A stretch of 20,271 bases of DNA. Source: Defluviitaleaceae bacterium (GTDB lineage: Bacteria > Bacillota > Clostridia > Lachnospirales > WQUN01). The DNA lies in assembly GCA_009782245.1 (NCBI GenBank), contig WRKK01000349.1, positions 1 through 20,271 of the forward strand, given 5' to 3'. How positions within the stretch are numbered: position 1 is the first letter of the stretch; the number at the start of each line of letters is the position of its first letter. The position numbers and the translations under genes were made by a program. Of this stretch, positions 1-5,200 are shown piece by piece. The notes under the pieces are model-generated. The model did no database searches. It was not told the origin of the DNA and saw nothing but the letters and a program-made list of their open reading frames with translations.

Positions 1-51
1 AATTTGGCACAAAAAATCGCTTGCTAACCAAGCGATTTTTTGTGCCAAATT
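1..51. terminator. Perfect 23-bp stem hairpin, likely bidirectional terminator
   Basis: Positions 1-23 and 29-51 are exact reverse complements around the 5-base loop CTAAC. The arms contain A and T runs, so transcripts on either strand end in a U-rich half stem. It lies 27 bases past the stop codon of the minus-strand stalk-domain gene and would terminate it. The stem begins at the first base of the window, so it may extend further. Confidence 0.8.
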
Positions 52-78
52 AATAAGTTTCCCAACCATTGCAAAATT

Positions 79-945
79 TTATTCCGTAACAACTACTATT
101 GTATAGTGTATCATTTTACCTGCACCAGTAATTTGCACCCGTTGGTTGCCTGCTGCCGAACGTCCGCCAACGAGCCAAGTCCAAGATACCATGCCGTTAT
201 CGTCTGAAATACTAGTGCCAAGTCCGCTTGCTGTAAGTCTATTAGGAGGAGATGCCGCCGACCAAATTGCTAGTTCATAGGAAGTATTAGGTTCGCCATG
301 AAAAACAAGCGTTACGTTCTCGTTGCGTCTTATTTCTGGGAATGGCCCTGAAATTGTTTGGCTAAGTTCTCCATTTGAAAATATTATAATCGTTGTCCCA
401 GTTCCAACTCTGGATATTTGTGGTTGTGTTGATTGCGGAGTTTCTACTGGAGCGGGTGCTGGTTGCGGCGTTTCTATTGGAACAGGCGTTGGTTGCGGCG
501 TTGGCGGCGGCAAAACAGCCGCTTGCGGCAAGTTTGACGTTATTGTAATGGTCTGTGTGTCGGCGTTCCAATCCAAACTATAGTCCAAAGGCTCTAAAAC
601 GGCACGGAGCGGTAGCATTGTTGAACCACCTATTATTTGTGCGGGGGTATCCAAGGTATGTACTATGCCGTTTATTGTGAATGTTGTGTTGCCGATTGGA
701 ATTACAACTCGATTGCTACTATTTTCCAAAATAACTTGCCCGTCCCAAGATACATTAAACCCGAGTTGCTCAAATACGCCACGGATTGGCACAAACGTGC
801 TGCCATCAACAATAATAGGGGTTTGTCCGTCAAAATTGACATTCTGCCCATTAACATTTACGCCAATTCCGCTGGCGTAAGTTGACAATGTAGCAAAAAA
901 TACCGCTACAAATGCCAACAAAGTTGTTGCTAAAAATTTTTTCAT
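79..945 (-). CDS. Secreted copper-amine-oxidase-N-like stalk domain protein
   Basis: 288 residues. Residues 1-24 form a signal peptide (MKKFLATTLLAFVAVFF, then an Ala-type cleavage region). Residues about 28-138 match the copper amine oxidase N-terminal-like stalk domain common in secreted clostridial proteins: two PxxxxGxxFVPIRxVxExLG-type half repeats (FVPIRGVFEQLGFNVSW and MLPLRAVLEPLDYSLDW). A Pro/Thr/Gln-rich linker (about 143-173) with repeated ETPQ motifs leads to a beta-rich C-terminal domain (176-288) that I do not recognise. The start is supported by AAGGAGG eight bases upstream. The name reflects homology to a stalk domain only; no amine oxidase activity is expected. It probably acts outside the cell as a wall or ligand-binding module. 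It is monocistronic, flanked by the hairpin at 1-51 and the inverted repeat at 972-1010. Confidence 0.85.
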   Translation of the reverse strand: MKKFLATTLLAFVAVFFATLSTYASGIGVNVNGQNVNFDGQTPIIVDGSTFVPIRGVFEQLGFNVSWDGQVILENSSNRVVIPIGNTTFTINGIVHTLDTPAQIIGGSTMLPLRAVLEPLDYSLDWNADTQTITITSNLPQAAVLPPPTPQPTPVPIETPQPAPAPVETPQSTQPQISRVGTGTTIIIFSNGELSQTISGPFPEIRRNENVTLVFHGEPNTSYELAIWSAASPPNRLTASGLGTSISDDNGMVSWTWLVGGRSAAGNQRVQITGAGKMIHYTIVVVTE

Positions 946-971
946 ACTATATCCTCCTTAAGGAAATTTTA

Positions 972-1010
972 GCTTATTTTATGGTAAGATTTTTTTGGAA
1001 TAAAATAAGC
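972..1010. promoter_or_regulatory. 11-bp inverted repeat upstream of stalk-domain gene
   Basis: GCTTATTTTAT (972-982) and its exact complement ATAAAATAAGC (1000-1010) are separated by 17 bases, 27 bp upstream of the stalk-protein start. On the minus strand the proximal arm contains TAAAAT, which could serve as a -10 element. Position and symmetry suggest an operator or a leader hairpin; there is no direct proof. Confidence 0.35.
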
Positions 1011-1019
1011 CTGTTTTGA

Positions 1020-1107
1020 GGCTCAATGGCTCAATGGCTCAATGGCTCAATGGCTCAATGGCTCAATGGCTCAATGGCTCAATGGCTCAATGGCTCAATG
1101 GCTCAAT
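1020..1107. repeat. Tandem repeat: 11 perfect copies of an 8-bp unit GGCTCAAT
   Basis: The 88 bases are eleven uninterrupted identical copies of GGCTCAAT. Because 8 is not a multiple of 3, every plus-strand frame reads the same octapeptide period (MAQWLNGS) with no stop. The array lies in the 303-bp space between the divergent stalk-protein gene and the small gene at 1249. The remainder of that space is AT-rich, with the promoter at 1186-1214. Perfect identity implies recent expansion and likely copy-number instability. Confidence 0.95.
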
Positions 1108-1185
1108 TTAATTATTACACGATTTTCAAAATTTGTCAAGTATTTTGAAAAAAATTTTTTGAAAAATAATGTTCAATTTGTACAC

Positions 1186-1214
1186 TTGCGTTATAACGAA
1201 ATTTATGCTATATT
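1186..1214 (+). promoter_or_regulatory. Sigma-A-type promoter for the 51-residue gene
   Basis: TTGCGT (1186-1191) and TATATT (1209-1214) are separated by 17 bases. The start codon of the following small gene lies 35 bases beyond the -10 box. A reasonable housekeeping promoter by consensus; not tested. Confidence 0.55.
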
Positions 1215-1248
1215 GGTTTCTACCAAACTTAAAAAAGAGGTGGGAAAA

Positions 1249-1404
1249 ATGCCAAGTATTAAATCTAGCATCGAACGAGATAACGCCGCAACCGAAACAG
1301 CCTATTTATCAGCAATTCCAGGAATGGACGAAACTATAATAGAGGGGCTTAACACACCGCTTTCGGAGTGTGTACCTATAGAAGAAGTGTTAATAGAGCC
1401 ATAA
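1249..1404 (+). CDS. Small 51-residue protein, possibly antitoxin-tail-like
   Basis: Starts at ATG 1249 behind AAGAGGTGGG. The longer reading that begins inside the 8-bp repeat is rejected because it has no ribosome site and consists of repeat sequence. The product begins MPSIKSSIERDNAATETAYL and continues with SIPGMxExIIEGLNTPLSEC-like sequence. That IPGM...EGxxTPLxEC pattern recalls, from memory, the C-terminal tail of some Phd/YefM- or RelB-type antitoxins, but the DNA-binding part is missing and no toxin follows. It could be a remnant or a free-standing small peptide. Function unknown. Transcription from the promoter at 1186-1214 is likely. Confidence 0.5.
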   Translation: MPSIKSSIERDNAATETAYLSAIPGMDETIIEGLNTPLSECVPIEEVLIEP

Positions 1405-1439
1405 AAGAAACTATAGAACGAGACAACGCCAAAAAATAA
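1401..1439 (+). pseudogene. Out-of-frame echo of the SIERDNA segment of the preceding gene
   Basis: Immediately after the stop of the 51-residue gene, another frame reads IKETIERDNAKK then stop. It aligns with residues 4-15 of the upstream product (IKSSIERDNAAT). It has no start codon or ribosome site of its own. It looks like a partial tandem duplication of the gene start, or the debris of a neighbouring paralog. Confidence 0.5.
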
Positions 1440-1460
1440 AAAAATTTTTTTCAAAAACAC

Positions 1461-1490
1461 TTGACAAGTAAATACTATTGATAGTATAAT
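1461..1490 (+). promoter_or_regulatory. Near-consensus promoter with palindromic operator between the boxes
   Basis: TTGACA (1461-1466), an 18-base spacer and TATAAT (1485-1490) form an almost ideal sigma-A promoter. A perfect inverted repeat, ATACTAT TG ATAGTAT (1472-1487), occupies the spacer and overlaps the -10 box, the usual position for a repressor operator. It drives the small genes that start at 1516. Strong promoters with a spacer palindrome are typical of autoregulated small systems, but no regulator gene is visible here. Confidence 0.75.
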
Positions 1491-1515
1491 ATAAATAGAA
1501 AGTGAGGTGAAAAAA

Positions 1516-1703
1516 TTGGACTTTTATGAAATACTAGCCGCAATCGTTACAGGAACAGCCACCTGTCTGCCGACAGGCAGGCAGTATTAGGAGGAATATT
1601 CACAGCGTTCAAAATAAGGGAATCGCACTTAACATCAAAAAAGATAAAGTTAGAAATGCAGAAACTGCAGCTAGAAATGAGAAAGATAAGGCGAGGGGAG
1701 TAA
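1516..1703 (+). pseudogene. Small membrane protein gene disrupted by a palindromic insertion
   Basis: TTG at 1516 follows AGTGAGGTG at good spacing and reads MDFYEILAAIVTGTA, then runs through a GC-rich palindrome and stops at 1588. One frame over, the sequence continues VLGGIFTAFKIRESH and then a Lys/Glu-rich tail (KIKLEMQKLQLEMRKI) ending at the TAA 1701-1703. Removing the 23 bases 1561-1583 would restore a continuous protein of about 54 residues: one N-terminal membrane helix and a charged, coiled-coil-like tail, the same architecture as the next gene. I infer a recently broken gene. A sequencing error does not easily explain a palindrome precisely at the break. Function unknown. Confidence 0.6.
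1562..1581. repeat. Short GC-rich palindrome inside the broken small gene
   Basis: CCTGTCTG (1562-1569), loop CCGA, CAGGCAGG (1574-1581): an 8-bp stem with one G-T wobble. It is much more GC-rich than the surrounding AT-rich sequence and lies exactly where the reading frame breaks, as a small REP-like insertion would. Confidence 0.65.
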
Positions 1704-1740
1704 TCCCCTTCCCCTTTGGGGGACTTGCCTGTAAGTCCAA
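1692..1740. repeat. Cluster of short hairpins between small genes
   Basis: Three small self-complementary segments follow one another: GGGG-AGTAAT-CCCC, CCCC-TTT-GGGG and GGACTT-GCCTGT-AAGTCC. They overlap the end of the broken gene and stop just before the ATG at 1747. That ATG has no convincing ribosome site, so this insertion-like patch may have replaced its translation signals, or it may act as structure in the mRNA. Confidence 0.5.
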
Positions 1741-1746
1741 TAAAAT

Positions 1747-1914
1747 ATGAGTATAATCAACTATGCTTTAATAGCAATTTTAGCCATAATGTTGTTAATT
1801 TGGCTAGTGTTATCGTGCCGTGTAAAATATTTGACGGCACAAAAAAACCGATTATTAAAAGAAAAGGAACGATTGGAAAATGCAAACAGCGAACTCGCAA
1901 ACATTAGCCAATAA
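1747..1914 (+). CDS. Small single-pass membrane protein, 55 residues
   Basis: Reads MSIINYALIAILAIMLLIWL, then VLSCRVKYL and a Lys/Glu-rich helix (KNRLLKEKERLENANSEL). Residues about 4-24 form one membrane helix; the remainder is a charged amphipathic or coiled-coil tail. An in-frame stop at 1741-1743 fixes the earliest possible start. No good Shine-Dalgarno sequence precedes it. The 3' end overlaps the following gene by 35 bases in another frame, suggesting coupled translation. No family recognised. Confidence 0.55.
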   Translation: MSIINYALIAILAIMLLIWLVLSCRVKYLTAQKNRLLKEKERLENANSELANISQ

Positions 1915-2086
1915 AAAGTGGCAACAAAAGAACCGTGAAAAAGCCCGATATTTAAGTAGCCGCTCCACCGCAAGAAGTTTTATAAAGAACCACGCAACAG
2001 CAGAAGATTTGGCGGAATTGCAAGCCTTGATAAATAATAGGGGGCAACCATCGCCCGAGACAACGCCAACAATTAAAAAAATTTAG
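1880..2086 (+). CDS. Small basic hypothetical protein, 68 residues
   Basis: Reads MQTANSQTLANKKWQQKNRE, followed by KARYLSSRSTARSFIKNHAT and AEDLAELQALINNR. The pattern of basic N-terminus, YLSxRSxARSFIxNxATxEDLxEL and a helical C-terminus is one I associate with a small conserved hypothetical family in Firmicutes, often among mobile or accessory genes; this is a memory, not a search result. AAAAGG lies upstream of the ATG inside the previous gene. It is probably soluble and nucleic-acid- or partner-binding. Function unknown. Confidence 0.6.
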   Translation: MQTANSQTLANKKWQQKNREKARYLSSRSTARSFIKNHATAEDLAELQALINNRGQPSPETTPTIKKI

Positions 2087-2176
2087 CAAAAAAACAAAAC
2101 GCCCCCACTATCCTTATCGCCTGTAGTTAGTTTGCGACTGATTTACGGGGTTTTTTCGTCAACCGAAAAAACAACA

Positions 2177-2215
2177 AAAACCGTACCAAAACAAAATATG
2201 TTTTGATACGGTTTT
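2177..2215 (-). terminator. Strong hairpin terminator for the long minus-strand cluster
   Basis: AAAACCGTACCAAAACA (2177-2193) pairs with TGTTTTGATACGGTTTT (2199-2215), 17 bp with one wobble and a 5-base loop. It lies 10 bases beyond the SLH gene stop codon and is followed on the minus strand by T-rich sequence. It ends the cluster and may also stop plus-strand transcription from the small genes. The gap 2087-2176 holds only T/A-rich sequence with a small TTTTTTCG...CGAAAAAA inverted repeat. Confidence 0.8.
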
Positions 2216-2225
2216 GCAGCCTAAC

Positions 2226-5200
2226 CTACCTAACAACAAACCTAACCATATTCCGCACAATCTGCGAAACCTCCGCGCGGGTGGCGTTGCTATTTGGGTT
2301 TAGGTTAGCACCGTCGCCTTGCATTAGCCCAACGGCAACTGCCCAACGAACAGCGTCATCTGCCCAGGGTGCTACTTGGCTTGCATCGCCAAAATTGCCC
2401 ATGTAGCCCCTTGCGGTTGTGTCTAATCCCAGCGAGTTTGCGTAGTTCATTAAAACTATTGCTATTTGCTGGCGGGTAATGTTCTCGTTTGGCCTAAATG
2501 TGCCGTCGCCAAAGCCTTGAATAATCCCTCTGGTCGCCGCCCAATTTATGCCCGTTGAATGTACATCTTCCACAGAAATATCGTTAAACATTAAATTCCC
2601 GCCGAAAAATATTGTGTCTTCTATTTCAAAAAATGCGTGTACGGTTTCGGCGCGCGTGGCTGGTACGTTGGGGTTAAACAGGTTGCCAACGCCGCTTAAC
2701 AACGAATTTACCGCCAAAGCCCCCCTGTTTACAACAAATTGCACCACCGATGCAAACCAGTTGGCTGGCTCTATGTCGTTAAACTGGGTAAAATTAGATG
2801 TTGTGGATATTGTGCCCGTCTGCGTTATTAATGCGTACACCATGCCGTTTTCTACAAACGCCTTGCGAACAGGAACTGCCGTCCCGTTTGCGTTTAACAG
2901 TACAATAATTTCGTCTTCTGGCACGGCAAACGGAACTATGTTGGGGAAAACAACCCGCAAGCCGCCATTTACGGTGCTAACAGGCGTGTCGTCCAGCATA
3001 ATTTGCAATATAGCCTGCCCGTTTTGGATTACTATCGTAAAGTGGAACATTTCGCCCGTCAGTGCCGAAAGTCCTATCAAAGCGGCTTGATTTAAGCTTA
3101 TTCTGCCCAAAATGCCCGTATCCAACACTATGGAAATATTGCCGTCCACGACATATTGGCGGACTACTTCCATTGGTAGCAAAAATCCCGCTGTGTTGCC
3201 CGTTGATTCAAACGGCGGCAAAGTTACCACATTTGCAATCGGTGGCGGAATAACTGGCACGATAGGCGGTTGCGGAGTCGGCTGCGGTATCGGCTCTGGT
3301 GCTGGCGGTTGCGTTTGTCCGCCTTGGTTGGCTTGATTGCCTTGATTGCCTTGGTTGGCTTGATTACCCTGTCCACCTGCATTGTTGGTTGTCGGGCGTG
3401 GCGGCTGTATGGGAATTTCGCCGTCTGTTTCGTGTGCGTTGCCTACATTGCCGCCCTGGTTGCCGCCGCCTTGGTTTCCACCGCCGCCGCCTTGATTATT
3501 GCCGCCGCCTTGATTTCCGCCGCCGCCAGTTGGTGGATTTGTTGGCTGTGGAGGCACTACAAGCGTAAAGTTTTGGGCGGCTCTGTTTAACCTGCCGCCA
3601 AGAACCTCGGGTGTACCCTCGTCAGCATTAACACGAAACTCTGCCGCAATGGTGTTTGGGCCTGTTGGTCTGGCACGTTCAAAAGTTTGCTCTTGTATGA
3701 TGATTCTTGTGCTGCCTGGCTCGGCGATGTAATCCACGCCAGATACAAGCGGCTCGCCGTTTAGCCAAAAGCGTATAAATTCGGCGTATAAACCTGCCGT
3801 TAAAAATGTCCGCTGTGCCTCGCTGGCAACGTCCATTACAACGTTGTAGCCGTTCATTTGCAAACCTACCCAATCTGTAATTTCGTGTCCAACGTCCGTT
3901 TGCTGTGCAACTAATTCGTTATCATCGTTGGATAGCACTCTCAAAACAAAGCTGTGCCGTGTGTTTGCGAAGATTGCGTTAGAATTTTGCAATTCCACGG
4001 TAAAGGCAAATTCGCCCGTACCTGTCGGAATACCGTAAAGTTCGCCGCTGGGTCGCAGCTCCATTCCGATATTCTCCAGTTCTTCCTCGCCCTCTATTAT
4101 TATGGTTCTAACCCTGTTCCACGGGTACATATTGCTGTTCAAAATTATCGCTTGGTACGGCACATACAACACGGCATCGTCAAGGGTTGTTGTTGTTACA
4201 ACGGGGTCGCCAGCTTGCCCTGTTATGCGGATTTCTATCGGCGGTTGCCCGTCTGCCGTTATTGTCAAAATTCCCTCAATTTCGCCGCTGCCGTTTTGTA
4301 TTATGCGAATTTTCGCAACATTAGGCAACTCGCCCTCATAGCCTGCCGCTGGCGGGTCGGTTGTGGTAAAAGCCGCCAAAGTGTCGTTGCCCGTGCCGCC
4401 GACTGTCCAATAGCGGTCTAATGCGGCGTTGTTGGCGGTTGGGTTTAGCGTTAATTCTGCCCGTAAGCCCGTAAGCGGTGCGTTGCCCACGTTTGCTATG
4501 AAAATATCATGCACATTGTTGTGCCGCTCGTTAAGAAAAACCTCACGAGTTGGCAAGTTTCGGGGATTGTTTACAGGGTCTGCTATAATAGGCCCGTTTA
4601 TGCCGTTTACAAAAAGCCGTCCGCCGCCTGTAAATTGCGGTACAAAAGTTACCCAATAGTTACGCAACCCCGAACCCAGCGGCGTTATTGCCGCATACTG
4701 CACAGGCCCGCCAGAAAAATCTCGGGAAGATTGTCCGCTAAACTGCCTAGCACCAGGGTTGCCGATAGTTCCCGCAAAAATAAGTGCGTCTGTTTGCGGG
4801 TCGGGGTCAAATGTGGGAACAAGCTGGCTAAGGTCAACATTTGTGTCCAAAAATAACACCGTCTGAAAACCGTGGGCAAAGTAGGTATCGTGTTCGTATG
4901 GCACTATGTAGTAGTTTTCTAGCCCGACCGCGCCCAGTACGTTAAACCACGGATCTCGCTCGCCTGGGTTAAATGGCTCGCCTAGGCTGTCGTCTCGGGG
5001 GGATAATTCTACCGTAAAGTTTATGGCAGAAACGGGCTGACCGCCGACAAAAAACACTATAGTAAAGGGGTTTATTGCCGCTGTTGCCCTAACGCCGCTG
5101 TTTGCGGTGGCTAGTTCGGTTAGGTTTTGTAGCACAATTTGGCTGGTTACGTTCGTGCCAGATGCCACCGCCGCCGCCGCTGTTGCGAAGTGTCCGCTAA

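Noticed and set aside
1042..1248. Extended reading of the 51-residue gene back through the 8-bp repeat (MAQWLNGS periods).
   Set aside because: No ribosome site at the upstream ATGs, the segment is pure tandem repeat plus AT-rich promoter DNA, and a good site precedes ATG 1249.
1249..2086. A complete toxin-antitoxin system in the small-gene patch.
   Set aside because: One product resembles an antitoxin tail only weakly and no RelE, MazF, HicA or other toxin fold is recognisable; left as a hypothesis.
3062..4879. Numerous plus-strand open frames of 60-180 codons inside the SLH gene.
   Set aside because: All lie opposite one continuous 1942-codon gene with clear domains; compositions rich in Cys, Arg and Trp are typical of antisense shadows.
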